From Sulfitobacter geojensis (lineage in GTDB: Bacteria > Pseudomonadota > Alphaproteobacteria > Rhodobacterales > Rhodobacteraceae), in contig NZ_JASE01000005.1 in assembly GCF_000622325.1 (NCBI RefSeq), positions 1,674,001 to 1,738,000 of the forward strand: DNA of 64,000 nt, in the 5' to 3' direction. The notes below the pieces were generated by a model, which had not been told where the DNA came from, did no database searches, and was given only the letters and a program-made list of their open reading frames with translations. Below, piece by piece: positions 29,785 to 40,680 of this stretch (positions are counted from its first letter, which is position 1; the number at the start of each line of letters is the position of its first letter). A program made the position numbers and the translations under genes.

Positions 29785-32382
29785 ATGCCTGAAACTGCCG
29801 TTGCGGAAAACCGCGTCCCTTTTCTCAAAAGTCTTTTCTTTCAAACCACCGCGATGCTGGTGGTTTGTGTTGCGTTGGTTGTGGCGGCAATCGAATACAA
29901 AAACCATTCTGCCATGTACGATAAGACGGTTCAAACAACAGCGATCAGGGCGCAAGAAGTCACCGAGCTGCTGGCGATGCAGATGGGGGGCGCGATCAAG
30001 TTTACCAACGTTGATGCTTTGGCGCAGATTGTAAGCGGGGTCCTCGGGAATTCCGGTGCGGATGCTTTAGGGGGGATCGTGCTCGATTCGGGGGCTGTGG
30101 TCATTTACCAGACGGAGGACGTCGTGTCGGAAACCCTCTCGGCGCAAATGAATGAACTTGGCCGACAGTCCTTGGAATCGGGCAAGGAAGTCTTTTCCGC
30201 CGATGGTTTGGTTGCCGCAGTTCCCAGCCGATTTGGCGGAGAGAACGAAGTTGTTGGCGTTATGGTCACGGCCTGGACAATCGAAACCGCCGTTGGGGCG
30301 CTGGTTCAGGAAGAAAAAAATGCGGTGATTTTCGGCCTTGGTGTTTTTCTGACTTCGTTGATCGTTGCCATTTTTTTCCTCCGCATGCGTCTATCGCGGC
30401 CATTGGGAAAACTCGGTCTGGCTATGGGGGCGGTGGCGCAAGGAAAATACGATACAGAAGTGCCATATGCCGACCGTCGCGACGAAATTGGTGTTATGGC
30501 AGGCCGGCTTGATCAGTTTCGGGCAAAACTGGGGGAGGCCCGCGAACAGGAATTCGAAAACCTGTTCAAAAGCGCCGCGTTGGAAGGCTCCGCCGCTGCG
30601 ATGATGATCCTTGATATGTCTTTCAAAATCACCTTTGTGAATCCAGCATGTGCCCAGCTGATGCAGGATTTGCTGCCGGATATCAAAGATATATGGCCTG
30701 AGATGACGCCGCAGAACCTGATTGGTGTAGATTTGGGTGAACTGGCGGAACTTAGAACAATGCTGGTCAAGGTTACCGACCCGGCTGTCTCGCTCGCCAA
30801 GGACGAACGCGTAGTCAACCTGCGCGCTGGCCCTCGGATTTTACGCCTGAACGTAAACCCCGTCCATGATGCGCAAGGCCAGCTGTTTGGATGCGTGGTC
30901 GAATGGGTCGACCGAACCAACGCCGCACAAAACGCGGCTTTGGTCCAGGCGATCGATGCAGCACAAGCCCGCATTGTGTTTAACAAGGCAGGTAAGGTTG
31001 TTGATGCGAACAAAATCTTTTTGGCGATGATCAATGGCGAATTCAAGGATACCGACGTGTGCAGTCTGTCCAGTATTTTCAAAGGGAACCTGCCGGACGA
31101 TACGACCGGAGAGGAATTCGCCCGCAAGGTCCTGAGCGAAGAGATCCAGCAGGGGCGTTTTAGCGCTTACAGCATATTCGCAGACAAGCACTTTACCGTC
31201 GATGGCAGCTTTGCCGTGACCAAAAACGAGGACGGTGGATCTGATCGGGTGACCTTCATCGGCACCGATGTGACAGATCAGGATCGCGCGATCAAGGCGG
31301 CGGAAGCCGAGCGGCTTATGGCGGCGGAGGAACAAGGCAAGGTTGTTCATATCCTTGGTGTTGGTCTGAATAAGCTTTCGGATGGTGACCTTGAGTGTGA
31401 TATTGAGGAAGAAGTACCCGAAGTTTATCTGCAGCTGAGAAGCGATTTCAACGCAACGGTCAAATCCCTGCGGGATGCGATTTCGGCGGTGATGCACAAT
31501 TCGGATTCGATCCGCAATGAAACCAGCGAAATCACATCGGCAGCCGATGACCTGGCCCGTCGGACTGAAAAACAGGCGGCAACTTTGGAAGAAACCGCCG
31601 CCGCACTGGATGAGTTGACGGTTTCCGTACGCTCGGCTGCGGAGGGGGCCGATCACGCCAGCAAAATGTCGACAGACGCACAGCGCAACGCTGAACAAGG
31701 CGGGGAAGTTGCGCGTCAAGCGGTGACCGCGATGGACGGGATCAAGAACTCCTCGCAGGAGATTTCCAAGATCACCAGCGTGATTGACGATATTGCTTTT
31801 CAGACCAATCTTTTGGCACTGAACGCAGGGGTCGAGGCGGCGCGGGCAGGGGAAGCAGGACGCGGTTTTGCGGTGGTCGCGACCGAAGTGCGCGCGCTTG
31901 CGCAACGTTCCTCCGACGCGGCGCGGGAAATCAACGCGTTGATCAATTCTAGCGGGGATCAGGTCCAGCAAGGGGTCGAACTGGTCGACAGTACGGGCAA
32001 AGCTTTGGCGTCGATCGTGACCTCGGTTGCTGAAATTTCAAGCCGCGTTTCGAACATTGCGGCCTCCGCCCGAGAACAATCCAGCGGATTGGCCGAGATC
32101 AACACGGCGGTGAACGAGCTGGATCACGTAACCCAGCAAAACGCAGCGATGTTCGAAGAAACCACCGCCGCAAGCCACGCCTTGACCTCAGAGGCGGACG
32201 CATTGGTTCAGGCGGTCTCGCGGTTCAAGCTGGGCATTAACCGCGAAGCGCCGCGCATGGTGCCGCTGGCAGAGCCAGTTCCGACAGCACCAGTGGCCGC
32301 ACGGCCGGTTGCGCATGGTAACGCCGCGCTAGACGTGGAGGTGAGCGCAGACCTCGCGGCGGAAGGCTGGGAAGAGTTTTAA
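29785..32382 (+). CDS. Methyl-accepting chemotaxis protein with PAS domains
   Basis: Chemoreceptor of 865 aa. TM1 spans about 17-36 and TM2 about 180-199, enclosing a periplasmic sensor of about 140 residues. A HAMP domain (200-253), two PAS-like domains (about 255-375 and 385-495), a second HAMP-like linker and the signalling hairpin follow. The tip [20 protein letters not shown] is exact for MCPs. The chain ends GWEEF, which fits the CheR/CheB docking pentapeptide pattern. No che genes are in the window. Confidence 0.95.
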   Translation: MPETAVAENRVPFLKSLFFQTTAMLVVCVALVVAAIEYKNHSAMYDKTVQTTAIRAQEVTELLAMQMGGAIKFTNVDALAQIVSGVLGNSGADALGGIVLDSGAVVIYQTEDVVSETLSAQMNELGRQSLESGKEVFSADGLVAAVPSRFGGENEVVGVMVTAWTIETAVGALVQEEKNAVIFGLGVFLTSLIVAIFFLRMRLSRPLGKLGLAMGAVAQGKYDTEVPYADRRDEIGVMAGRLDQFRAKLGEAREQEFENLFKSAALEGSAAAMMILDMSFKITFVNPACAQLMQDLLPDIKDIWPEMTPQNLIGVDLGELAELRTMLVKVTDPAVSLAKDERVVNLRAGPRILRLNVNPVHDAQGQLFGCVVEWVDRTNAAQNAALVQAIDAAQARIVFNKAGKVVDANKIFLAMINGEFKDTDVCSLSSIFKGNLPDDTTGEEFARKVLSEEIQQGRFSAYSIFADKHFTVDGSFAVTKNEDGGSDRVTFIGTDVTDQDRAIKAAEAERLMAAEEQGKVVHILGVGLNKLSDGDLECDIEEEVPEVYLQLRSDFNATVKSLRDAISAVMHNSDSIRNETSEITSAADDLARRTEKQAATLEETAAALDELTVSVRSAAEGADHASKMSTDAQRNAEQGGEVARQAVTAMDGIKNSSQEISKITSVIDDIAFQTNLLALNAGVEAARAGEAGRGFAVVATEVRALAQRSSDAAREINALINSSGDQVQQGVELVDSTGKALASIVTSVAEISSRVSNIAASAREQSSGLAEINTAVNELDHVTQQNAAMFEETTAASHALTSEADALVQAVSRFKLGINREAPRMVPLAEPVPTAPVAARPVAHGNAALDVEVSADLAAEGWEEF

Positions 32383-32398
32383 GCAGCGTTGCCGGCGC

Positions 32399-34111
32399 TC
32401 AATCCCGTGTGCCCGCAAACCGTTCGCTCCACTCTGCGACATTGTCGTCAGTGATCTTGGCGAACAACACTTCGGGCACCTCAAACGCGTGCCCGGGGGC
32501 GAGACGCGCCAAGGCGGCGGGCACATCGTCCGGCCAACCCGCGTCTTCCACCTTCATCGCCTCCAGCATCGACGCGGCGGCGCTCGGGATGAACGGTGCT
32601 GACAAAGTTGCGTAAAGCGGGATCAGATTAAGCGCCAGACGCACCTGCGCGGCGGCTTTGTCAGGATCTGTTTTGAAGGTCGTCCAGGGCGCTTCGGCTT
32701 GAAGGTATTCATTGCCGGCAGCCCAGATTGCCCGCAATTCCTGCGCGGCTTTGCGCACTTCAATGGCGTCCATATGTTCCTGATAGCGCGCCACACGTGC
32801 GGTGATGTCGGCGATCAGCGCCTTTTCCGGTGCGCCGTAACTGCCGGCCTCCGGCACAGCTTCACCGAACTTCGAGCGACAGAATTTGGTGATGCGGCTG
32901 ATGAAGTTCCCCAGAACGTCCGCCAGGTCTTTGTTGGCAGAGCTTTGGAAATTCTCCCATGTGAATTCGGCATCCGAGGTTTCCGGCGCATGGCTAAGCA
33001 GCCACCAACGCCAGTAATCGGCGGGCAGAATTTCAAGCGCCTGATCCATGAATACACCGCGCCCGCGCGAGGTGGAGAACTGCCCACCATCATAGGTCAG
33101 GTAGTTGAACGATTTGATGTAGTCGACCAGCTTCCAAGGTTCGCCAGACCCCATGATTGTGGCCGGAAAGCTCAGCGTGTGAAAGGGCACGTTGTCCTTG
33201 CCCATGAACTGCGTATAGCGCACATCTTCGGCCCCCTTGTCGGTGCGCCACCAGCGTTCCCAGTCGGTACCTTTTCCCGCCTCGACCCATTCGGCACCGC
33301 AGGCAATGTATTCAATCGGCGCATCGAACCAGACGTAAAACACCTTGCCTTCCATGCCGGGCCAATCAGCGTCACCGCGTTTCACCGGCACGCCCCAGTT
33401 AAGGTCGCGGGTGATGCCGCGATCGCGCAGACCGTCGCCGTCGTGCAGCCACTTCTTGGCAATCGACGTGGTAAGGACCGGCCAGTCGGTTTTCTCGGAG
33501 ATCCATGTGTCCAGCTGGTCTTTCATCTGGCTTTGACGCAGGAACAGATGTTTGGTGTCGCGCATTTCCAGATCGGTAGAGCCGGAAATGGTGCTGCGCG
33601 GATCAATCAGGTCAACGGGATCAAGTTGTTTGGTGCAATTGTCACATTGATCACCGCGGGCTGAGTCGAAACCGCAGTTGGGGCAGGTGCCTTCGATGTA
33701 GCGATCCGGCAGAAAGCGTTCATCCGCGTTGGAATAGACCTGCTTTTCGGTGACTTCCTCGATCATGCCCTGATCGGCCAGAACCCCTGCGAAATGCTGG
33801 GTCAGCGCACGGTTCTGCGGCGAGGAGGAACGGCCGAAGTGATCAAAGGACAGGCCGAAATCGTTTGCGATACGTTCCTGAACTGCATGCATTTCCTTGC
33901 AATAGTCGGCCACAGGTTTGCCTGCCTTGGTCGCGGCCAGTTCGGCAGGTGTGCCATGTTCGTCGGTTGCGCAAAGGAACAGCACCTCGTCACCGCGCGC
34001 ACGCAGATACCGCGCATAAAGGTCCGCAGGCAGTTGGCTGCCGACCAGATTTCCAAGATGTTTGATGCCATTGATATAGGGAATGGCGGAGGTGATGAGG
34101 TGGCGGGCCAT
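32399..34111 (-). CDS. metG: Methionine--tRNA ligase
   Basis: Charges tRNA-Met; 570 aa, a compact form without the C-terminal EMAP-like dimerisation domain. The class I signature reads HLGN in [17 protein letters not shown]. The zinc knuckle has the pattern CPNC-x9-CDNC in the CP1 insert, and the KMSKS-type loop is [14 protein letters not shown]. It converges with the chemoreceptor gene at 32382. I see no T-box or SAM riboswitch upstream. Confidence 0.96.
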   Translation of the reverse strand: MARHLITSAIPYINGIKHLGNLVGSQLPADLYARYLRARGDEVLFLCATDEHGTPAELAATKAGKPVADYCKEMHAVQERIANDFGLSFDHFGRSSSPQNRALTQHFAGVLADQGMIEEVTEKQVYSNADERFLPDRYIEGTCPNCGFDSARGDQCDNCTKQLDPVDLIDPRSTISGSTDLEMRDTKHLFLRQSQMKDQLDTWISEKTDWPVLTTSIAKKWLHDGDGLRDRGITRDLNWGVPVKRGDADWPGMEGKVFYVWFDAPIEYIACGAEWVEAGKGTDWERWWRTDKGAEDVRYTQFMGKDNVPFHTLSFPATIMGSGEPWKLVDYIKSFNYLTYDGGQFSTSRGRGVFMDQALEILPADYWRWWLLSHAPETSDAEFTWENFQSSANKDLADVLGNFISRITKFCRSKFGEAVPEAGSYGAPEKALIADITARVARYQEHMDAIEVRKAAQELRAIWAAGNEYLQAEAPWTTFKTDPDKAAAQVRLALNLIPLYATLSAPFIPSAAASMLEAMKVEDAGWPDDVPAALARLAPGHAFEVPEVLFAKITDDNVAEWSERFAGTRD

Positions 34112-34192
34112 GTCTGTTCCTTTACGCGGGTCCGCCTGACATAGACTGCGCCGTCTCTTTGATCAATCGGTGCTGCACCCTGCGGCACATCG

Positions 34193-35416
34193 TTATCGTT
34201 TGTTGCGGTCCTTGCGCAGGAGACGTCCAATGGTGAAAGAGGTGCGCGGGGCATAGATATAGGGGGTCCGCTCCATCTGGGCAGGGCGGGCGCGCATGCG
34301 CACCAGTCCAAAGATAACCAGCAGCGCGTGACCAATGGAGATCATGGTGAAAAGCGCCGCAGGGCCATAGCTTTCGATCAGCACAGAGGCAACATAGGGC
34401 GCAAAGATCGCGCCGGAGGCAAACCAGAACATCAGCGCCGCAGAGAGTTCGACGCGTTCGTCATCGCTGGCAAAGTCGTGGGCATGGGCGGCGGCGACCG
34501 AATAGATCGGAAATGTGGTAAGACCGAACAGCCCCGCCGATAGCATGATGCCCGTGGTGCCCAGCCCGCTCGACATCATGGTAATGCCACAGCTGAGGAT
34601 CGCGGCAGCGGAAAGCCAGATCAGCACCCAGCGCCGGTCGTATTTGTCCGCGAGCCAACCCACCGGAAATTGCGCCAAAGCGCCGCCCAGCACAAAGGCG
34701 GACAGGAACCATGCGATCTGGCCCGCACTCAACCCGACTTCCTGGCCGTAGATCGGCCCCACCATGCGAAAGGACGCGCTGGATAGGGCAGCAACCACCA
34801 CACCCGCAGCGGCAAGCGGCGAGCGGGTGAAGGCAAGGCGGGGACGCAGACGCGGCGACGCCGGGGTTTCGGGCGGTTTGATCGTGGTCAGCGTCAGCGG
34901 GAGAAGTGCCGCGCAACACCCGATGGCGAGCAGGTTGTAAGAGACATACGAGGCGGGTGCGAGGATGCCGACAATCATCTGCGCCCCGAGGCTGCCCGTC
35001 ATGTCGACAACCCGGTAGATGCCCATGGTGCGCCCGCGTGTTTCATTGGTGACCTTAGCCTGCAACCACGCCTCGATCACCGTATAACACCCTGCCACAC
35101 AAATCCCTGAAGCGACACGCATGATGGCCCATGCATAGGCATCGATCACCAACATATGTGCCATCAATCCGATGGCCCCCATGGCAGTGAAGGCGGCAAA
35201 GGCGCGGCTGTGCCCGACAGATCCCATCAGGCGGGGCGACCACCAGCAGCCGACAAAGAAGCCCAGAAAATGCGCGGAGCCCAACAGGCCGATTTCCTGA
35301 CGCGAAAAACCAAGGGCCGTGCCCGAAAGCACATCAATCGGGCCAACACCGCCCGAGGAAAGCTGGAGCAGAATGACGGACAGGAAAAGGGCGGCAAAGG
35401 AAATGAGCAAACGCAT
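34193..35416 (-). CDS. MFS transporter
   Basis: Twelve-helix major facilitator protein, 407 aa. RGRTMGIYRVVDMTGSLGAQ and GWLADKYDRRWVLIW carry the MFS loop motifs. It resembles the YcaD-type group, with a pseudo-repeat around SAHFLGFFVGCWWSPRLM. ATG 35416 was chosen because it opens directly into the first helix (MRLLISFAALFLSVILLQL); the frame is open to 35548 but that part is hydrophilic. Substrate unknown. Confidence 0.88.
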   Translation of the reverse strand: MRLLISFAALFLSVILLQLSSGGVGPIDVLSGTALGFSRQEIGLLGSAHFLGFFVGCWWSPRLMGSVGHSRAFAAFTAMGAIGLMAHMLVIDAYAWAIMRVASGICVAGCYTVIEAWLQAKVTNETRGRTMGIYRVVDMTGSLGAQMIVGILAPASYVSYNLLAIGCCAALLPLTLTTIKPPETPASPRLRPRLAFTRSPLAAAGVVVAALSSASFRMVGPIYGQEVGLSAGQIAWFLSAFVLGGALAQFPVGWLADKYDRRWVLIWLSAAAILSCGITMMSSGLGTTGIMLSAGLFGLTTFPIYSVAAAHAHDFASDDERVELSAALMFWFASGAIFAPYVASVLIESYGPAALFTMISIGHALLVIFGLVRMRARPAQMERTPYIYAPRTSFTIGRLLRKDRNKR

Positions 35417-35587
35417 GACGGCTTTAACGCATTTTTGCTCCGCTAGCCCAAGCAGAAAGTCGACAATCGACGTCGTTTCCCGACCTACCATCATTTGTTT
35501 AGATGATTGTGGCAGGACGCAGGTGGGTTTTGACCTTGAAGGCATCATTCAGTGGCTTAGGGTGGCGGCGAAAAATGAGGAACGGCG

Positions 35588-36631
35588 ATGAAAAAGAATG
35601 ACCTTGGTGGCAGCGGCCTGATGGTATCGGAACTGTGTTTGGGCTCGATGACATGGGGCACGCAGAACACGGCGGATGAAGCGCATGAGCAGATTGACCG
35701 CGCATTGGACGCGGGTATCAATTTTATCGACACGGCTGAAATGTATCCGGTCAATCCGATCAGCGCCGAAACGACCGGACGCACCGAACGTATTATTGGT
35801 CTGTGGAACGAACGGGACGGGCGGCGCAATGACGTGGTGCTGGCGACAAAACATTCGGGTGCCGGCGTTGCGCATATCCGCGAGGGTGCGCCGATTTCGT
35901 CTGAAACAATTTCGGAAACGATCGAAGGATCGCTGCGCCGACTCAAGACGGACTGGATCGATCTGTATCAATTCCACTGGCCCAATCGCGGCAGCTATAT
36001 GTTTCGCAAGAACTGGACCTACGATCCGTCAGGACAGGACCGCGCCGATACAATGGCGCATATGGAGGACACGCTGGGCGCGCTTCAGGCAGAGGTCAAG
36101 CGCGGTACGATCCGCCACTTCGGCCTAAGTAACGAAAGCGCCTGGGGCATGGCGCAATGGGCGGAAGCAGCCAAGCGCACGGGCGGGCCGAAACCGATTT
36201 CCGTCCAGAACGAATATTCACTGATGTGCCGGATGGCGGACACTGATGTGGCCGAGGCATGCATCAACGAACGCATTGATATGTTTTCATTTTCGCCGTT
36301 GGCCACAGGGCTTTTGACCGGCAAGTATCAGGGCGGCAAAGTGCCCGAAGGGTCGCGCCTGTCGCTGAACGATGATCTGGGCGGACGCAAAAGCGTACGT
36401 GCTTTTGAGGCGGTAGATGCCTATCTAGAGGTCGCCAAAAACCACGGGCTGGATCCTGTTCATATGGCGTTGGCGTGGTGTTGCCAGCGGCCGTTCATGG
36501 GCTCTGTCATCTTTGGCGCGACGCGCATGGATCAACTGGAAACGGCACTGGGTGCCGCTGATGTCACGCTAAGTGACGAGGTTTTGGTCGCGCTCGACGA
36601 GGTCAACAAAGCGCATCCCATGCCCTATTAA
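35588..36631 (+). CDS. Aldo/keto reductase (Tas-like)
   Basis: NADPH-dependent oxidoreductase of 347 aa with the AKR tetrad Asp48, Tyr53, Lys88 and His130 (NFIDTAEMY, ATKHS, YQFHWP). GSVIFGATRMDQLETAL is the coenzyme-binding end. The Tas-like length and the WPNRGSYMF loop separate it from shorter AKRs. GAGGAA lies before the ATG. It is divergent from the MFS gene, and the substrate is unknown. Confidence 0.93.
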   Translation: MKKNDLGGSGLMVSELCLGSMTWGTQNTADEAHEQIDRALDAGINFIDTAEMYPVNPISAETTGRTERIIGLWNERDGRRNDVVLATKHSGAGVAHIREGAPISSETISETIEGSLRRLKTDWIDLYQFHWPNRGSYMFRKNWTYDPSGQDRADTMAHMEDTLGALQAEVKRGTIRHFGLSNESAWGMAQWAEAAKRTGGPKPISVQNEYSLMCRMADTDVAEACINERIDMFSFSPLATGLLTGKYQGGKVPEGSRLSLNDDLGGRKSVRAFEAVDAYLEVAKNHGLDPVHMALAWCCQRPFMGSVIFGATRMDQLETALGAADVTLSDEVLVALDEVNKAHPMPY

Positions 36632-36765
36632 GCCGCGCATTTTCGGGCGCATTGCAGTGGGTCGTTCCCGATGGTCTGACCTGTCGTATTCAGCATGGCG
36701 TCAAAGCCATTCATAAGCCATGTCTTGGCGCGTATCCCTAACCCCAGACCTAAGGAGCATTCCCC

Positions 36766-37674
36766 ATGCCACTCACCATGAACCGCGAGGTGTTCGTCAC
36801 CTGTGCCGTAACAGGTTCCGGCGCGACCCAAGACCGAAGCCCGCATGTGCCCCGTTCGCCGCAGCAGATTGCCGACAGTGCAATCGCAGCGGCAAAGGCG
36901 GGGGCGGCGGTGGTGCATTGCCATGTGCGTGACCCCGAGACCGGCAAACCTAGCCGTGATCTTGCGCTATATCGTGAAGTGACCGAGCGCATTCGCGACA
37001 GTGACACGGATGTGGTGTTGAACCTGACCGCCGGCATGGGCGGCGACATTGTATTTGGCGATGTGGAAAATCCGTTTCCGACGCGCGAAGGCACCGACAT
37101 GGTGGGAGCCAGCGAAAGGGTTACCCATATCGCGGAATGTCTGCCGGAAATTTGCACGCTGGATTGCGGCACGATGAACTTCGCCGAAGCCGATTACGTG
37201 ATGACCAACACGCCGGGCATGTTGACGGCGATGGGGGGCATGATGACCAAGCTGGGCGTGAAGCCCGAGATCGAAGCCTTTGATACCGGTCATTTATGGT
37301 ATGCAAAACAACTGGTTGCCGATGGTGTGCTGGACAGCCCCGCCTTGGTGCAGCTGTGCATGGGGGTGCCGTGGGGCGCGCCGGATGACCTGAATACCTT
37401 CATGGCGATGGTCAATAACGTGCCCGACGACTGGACCTTTTCGGGCTTTGGGTTGGGGCGCAACCAGATGGCTTATGTCGCCGCCAGTGTGCTGGCAGGG
37501 GGCAATGTGCGGGTCGGATTGGAGGACAATCTGTGGCTGGACAAGGGGGTTCTGGCCGAGAACTGGCAACTGGTAGAACGCGCCCGCAACATCATCGAGA
37601 ACATGGGCGCGCGGGTCATCGGACCGGAGGATGTGCGCAAAAAGCTGGGGCTGACAAAACAGGCTCCGAAGTGA
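36766..37674 (+). CDS. BKACE-family 3-dehydrocarnitine cleavage enzyme
   Basis: Zinc-dependent beta-keto acid cleavage enzyme (DUF849/BKACE), 302 aa. His51 and His53 in [12 protein letters not shown] are the metal ligands, and [12 protein letters not shown] is the family start. The family condenses a beta-keto acid with acetyl-CoA to give acetoacetate and an acyl-CoA. Next to carnitine dehydrogenase, its likely substrate is 3-dehydrocarnitine, giving betainyl-CoA and acetoacetate. AAGGAG precedes the ATG. First gene of a three-gene operon. Confidence 0.92.
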   Translation: MPLTMNREVFVTCAVTGSGATQDRSPHVPRSPQQIADSAIAAAKAGAAVVHCHVRDPETGKPSRDLALYREVTERIRDSDTDVVLNLTAGMGGDIVFGDVENPFPTREGTDMVGASERVTHIAECLPEICTLDCGTMNFAEADYVMTNTPGMLTAMGGMMTKLGVKPEIEAFDTGHLWYAKQLVADGVLDSPALVQLCMGVPWGAPDDLNTFMAMVNNVPDDWTFSGFGLGRNQMAYVAASVLAGGNVRVGLEDNLWLDKGVLAENWQLVERARNIIENMGARVIGPEDVRKKLGLTKQAPK

Positions 37675-38222
37675 GTGCACGTGCAGAAAACACTGTGAAA
37701 AACGGGGGGCACCTGGCGTGCGCCCCCTGTGCACCCCCTGTGCACCGCCGCATTGCAGCATTTGCGATTGCGGCTGTGCTGGCGGGCTGCGCGGCGGAGC
37801 CGCCAGCACCAGAATTGGTGATCGGATTGCGCAACCCTACGGTGGCGTTTGGGGGCACCAGCCGCTTTTCAGCCGGGCGTTTTGCCGGTGCCTGGGAGAC
37901 GGTGGCCTGTCTGGGAAGCTGTGTCAGATCGGAGCGCTATGTGCAGGCGACGGAAGGTGTCTATCTGCGCCGCACGGGAGATGTGGAAACACCGTTTCTG
38001 ATTTCCGCGCCCGGTGTGTTGCGCGAGATGGGCGGCGACGACAGGCTGGTGGTGATGTGGGTCGACGAGGGGTTTCGTACAGCGGCGATTGGCGATGCGG
38101 ACGGGCGCTGGGCAGCGATCCTGAACCGCAACCGCGAACCGGCGCGCGACCGGATCAAGGCAGCAACAGAGATTTTGGATTTTAACGGCTGGGATGTCAG
38201 CAAATTGCGGGTGGTGAAATGA
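37671..38222 (+). CDS. Small lipoprotein inside the carnitine operon
   Basis: Unrecognised lipoprotein of about 183 aa. The signal segment [16 protein letters not shown] ends in a lipobox cysteine. The middle ([19 protein letters not shown]) has a lipocalin-like look, but this is weak. GTG 37671 overlaps the upstream stop as GTGA; GTG at 37695 and GTG 37740 are also in frame, and the last would give a tidier signal peptide. An 11-bp tandem repeat crosses the signal-peptide region. The gene overlaps the dehydrogenase start by 4 bp, so it is co-translated with the carnitine enzymes. Confidence 0.75.
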   Translation: MSARAENTVKNGGHLACAPCAPPVHRRIAAFAIAAVLAGCAAEPPAPELVIGLRNPTVAFGGTSRFSAGRFAGAWETVACLGSCVRSERYVQATEGVYLRRTGDVETPFLISAPGVLREMGGDDRLVVMWVDEGFRTAAIGDADGRWAAILNRNREPARDRIKAATEILDFNGWDVSKLRVVK

Positions 38223-39691
38223 CGAAAACGGCAGCGATTATCGGCGGTGGTGTGATTGGCGGCGGCTGGGCCGCGCGGTTTGTGTTGAACGGCTGGAATG
38301 TGCGGGTGTTCGACCCTGATCCACAGGCCGAGCGCAAGATCGGCGAAGTGATGGCGAACGCGCGACGGTCCTTGCCGGGGCTGACGGATGTGGCGCTGCC
38401 CGAGGAGGGGCAATTGAGTTTTCACGGCTCGATCGCCGAGGCGGTCGCGGGGGCCGAGTGGATTCAGGAAAGTGTGCCGGAGCGGTTGGAGATCAAGCAT
38501 GCGACCTTTGCCGAGGTGCAGGCGGCGTGTTCAAAGGATGCGGTGATTGGCTCGTCGACCTCGGGCTTCAAGCCGAGCGAATTGCAAGAAGGTGCCGCAC
38601 GGCCCGGTCAGATCATGGTCGCCCATCCGTTCAATCCGGTTTACCTGCTGCCGCTGATCGAGTTGGTGCCGGGGGAGGCAGGGGATGCGGCGCTCATCGA
38701 GCAGGCCAAGGCCGTGCTTTCTTCGCTGGGGATGCATGCGTTGCATTTGAAGAAAGAGATTGATGCGCATGTGGCGGACCGCTTTCTGGAGGCGGTGTGG
38801 CGCGAAGCCTTGTGGTTGGTCAAGGACGGGATCGCGACAACGGAAGAGATTGACGATGCGATCCGTTACGGGTTTGGCATCCGCTGGGCGCAGATGGGGT
38901 TGTTCGAAACCTATCGCGTAGCCGGGGGCGAGGCCGGCATGAAGCACTTCATGGCGCAATTCGGACCGGCGTTGAAATGGCCATGGACCAAGTTGATGGA
39001 TGTGCCGGAGTTCACAGATGAGTTGGTTGATCTGATCGCGGGGCAGTCGGATGCGCAATCAGGGATGCATAGTATTCGCGAGCTGGAGCGGATCAGGGAC
39101 AACAATCTGGTGACCATGATGCGCGGGCTGAAAGCGCAGAACTGGGGCGCGGGGGCGTTGATCAACGCGCAGGAAAAGATGATGCGCGAAGGCACGGCGC
39201 TGGGCGCACATGCGGATGACGTGCCGGCGGACCAGCCGGTGTTGACGGCGCGCCGCACGGTGCCGTTGGATTGGACGGACTACAACGGCCACATGACCGA
39301 AAGCCGCTATTTGCAGGCCTTTGCCGATGCAACGGACCGGTTTATGGAAATGATCGGCTGTGACGCGGCGTATATTTCCAAGGGCGGAAGTTATTTCACG
39401 GCCGAGACACATATCCGGCATCTGGACGAGGTGCATGCGGGGGCGGTGATCGAGATTACAACGCAGGTGATTCTGGGCGAGGGCAAGAAGATGCACTTGT
39501 TCCACGAGATGCGCGACGGCGAAAGATTGTTGGCGACGGGGGAGCATTTCCTGCTGCACGTGAGCCTTGAGACCCGCAAGCCGAGCCCGCCATCACCCGC
39601 GATTGAAGCGGCACTGGTGCGGATTGCCAAAGGCCATGCAGAACTGGCGCGGCCCGACGGGTTGGGGCGTGCGATTGGCGCTGCGCGGTAG
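38219..39691 (+). CDS. Carnitine 3-dehydrogenase / betainyl-CoA thioesterase fusion
   Basis: Two-domain enzyme of 490 aa. Residues 1-320 form a 3-hydroxyacyl-CoA-dehydrogenase-like L-carnitine dehydrogenase with the NAD loop IIGGGVIGGGWAAR (7-20) and catalytic His136 in VAHPFNP. From about 340 a hotdog thioesterase follows, with DWTDYNGHMTESRYL. With the BKACE enzyme upstream it completes carnitine > 3-dehydrocarnitine > betainyl-CoA > glycine betaine. Such fusions are known in carnitine-degrading proteobacteria. Confidence 0.94.
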   Translation: MTKTAAIIGGGVIGGGWAARFVLNGWNVRVFDPDPQAERKIGEVMANARRSLPGLTDVALPEEGQLSFHGSIAEAVAGAEWIQESVPERLEIKHATFAEVQAACSKDAVIGSSTSGFKPSELQEGAARPGQIMVAHPFNPVYLLPLIELVPGEAGDAALIEQAKAVLSSLGMHALHLKKEIDAHVADRFLEAVWREALWLVKDGIATTEEIDDAIRYGFGIRWAQMGLFETYRVAGGEAGMKHFMAQFGPALKWPWTKLMDVPEFTDELVDLIAGQSDAQSGMHSIRELERIRDNNLVTMMRGLKAQNWGAGALINAQEKMMREGTALGAHADDVPADQPVLTARRTVPLDWTDYNGHMTESRYLQAFADATDRFMEMIGCDAAYISKGGSYFTAETHIRHLDEVHAGAVIEITTQVILGEGKKMHLFHEMRDGERLLATGEHFLLHVSLETRKPSPPSPAIEAALVRIAKGHAELARPDGLGRAIGAAR

Positions 39692-39714
39692 GCGACGGCG
39701 CGTGACATATCACT

Positions 39715-40575
39715 TTAGCGGATCATCTGGCGCATCTCGGTGAGGAGCGTGGGAAATTCGCGGGCGGTGTAGCGTGCTTCGCGGACCAGCGTGTCAAAGT
39801 CGCTGGTAAAGGTTTCGATCCGGCGGCGGTCTCGAAAGGCCATATAGTGGCCGCCGGTATAAAACACCGCAAGCAGCGGACCAAAGATGGTAACAGGCGC
39901 AGAATACAGGCGGCGGGCGTCGAACTGATAGATGCGCAGCCGCGGATAAAGCTGTTCGGTCAAGGCGATAAGCTGGTCGGTTTGGGCGCGGCGAATGGCG
40001 ACAGGCAGGCCCGCGTAATAGCCGGTGGCGCGAATGAAACAGTCGATTTCATAAAGCGGTAGGGCGATTTCATACTCCGAACCGGCCTCTCGCATCCAGT
40101 TCAGCCGGTCCTGTGACGCGTTGATGGCCTGTTTCGCGGTACGGCCCAGATGGGGGCCGTATTCCCATGTTAGCATCTCTTCGGTTTTAAGCATGTCCGG
40201 CAGGGTGGCGGGCACGTGGCGGATTTTATATCCCGCCGCTTCACGGTGCCACTCAAAGATCTGCTCATCGACAAGGGCCCGCGGCGCATGGCTGACCTCA
40301 AAGCTGTTGGACAAGAGATCAGCGGCGGTTTCGGGCCGGTCGGACAGGCCCAGCAGCCAATCCGAGGAAACCCCGAGCACGCTGGCGCAGGCCCCGATCA
40401 CATGCGCGCCGGGCAGGCGGGTGCCGGTGTCGCTGAGGGCTTGGGACAGGGTGGAACGATCCGCGCCGATGCCACGGGCGAGGGCGCTTTGGGTGATGCC
40501 GGAGTCCTTAAGCGCCTGTGCGAGCCGTAGGCGGAACTCCTGTGCGCGGGTCAGTTTGGTGGGCATTCTGGACAT
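39715..40575 (-). CDS. XRE-family transcriptional regulator
   Basis: Regulator of about 286 aa. The N-terminal XRE helix-turn-helix reads SGITQSALARGIGADRSTLSQAL. The C-terminal 170 residues are an unrecognised effector-type domain containing YEIALPLYEIDCFIRATGYYA. Starts at 40575 or 40566 leave the palindrome 40578-40593 upstream as a possible autoregulatory operator; the frame is open to 40596. It converges with the carnitine operon and is divergent from the desaturase gene, either of which could be a target. Confidence 0.82.
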   Translation of the reverse strand: MSRMPTKLTRAQEFRLRLAQALKDSGITQSALARGIGADRSTLSQALSDTGTRLPGAHVIGACASVLGVSSDWLLGLSDRPETAADLLSNSFEVSHAPRALVDEQIFEWHREAAGYKIRHVPATLPDMLKTEEMLTWEYGPHLGRTAKQAINASQDRLNWMREAGSEYEIALPLYEIDCFIRATGYYAGLPVAIRRAQTDQLIALTEQLYPRLRIYQFDARRLYSAPVTIFGPLLAVFYTGGHYMAFRDRRRIETFTSDFDTLVREARYTAREFPTLLTEMRQMIR

Positions 40576-40577
40576 GT

Positions 40578-40593
40578 GGTGATTTATATCACC
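40578..40593. promoter_or_regulatory. Palindromic operator candidate between XRE regulator and desaturase
   Basis: GGTGAT-TTAT-ATCACC is a perfect 6-bp inverted repeat. It sits directly before the regulator start and about 90 bp before the desaturase start, as expected for a dimeric regulator's site. No second copy was noticed upstream of the carnitine operon. Confidence 0.5.
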
Positions 40594-40680
40594 CATTCAG
40601 GAGATTGTTAATCATTATCGGAATGGGCGAAACGCAACCTGTGCAGCATGGCTAGGGGATCACACCAGCTTTGGAGCACC

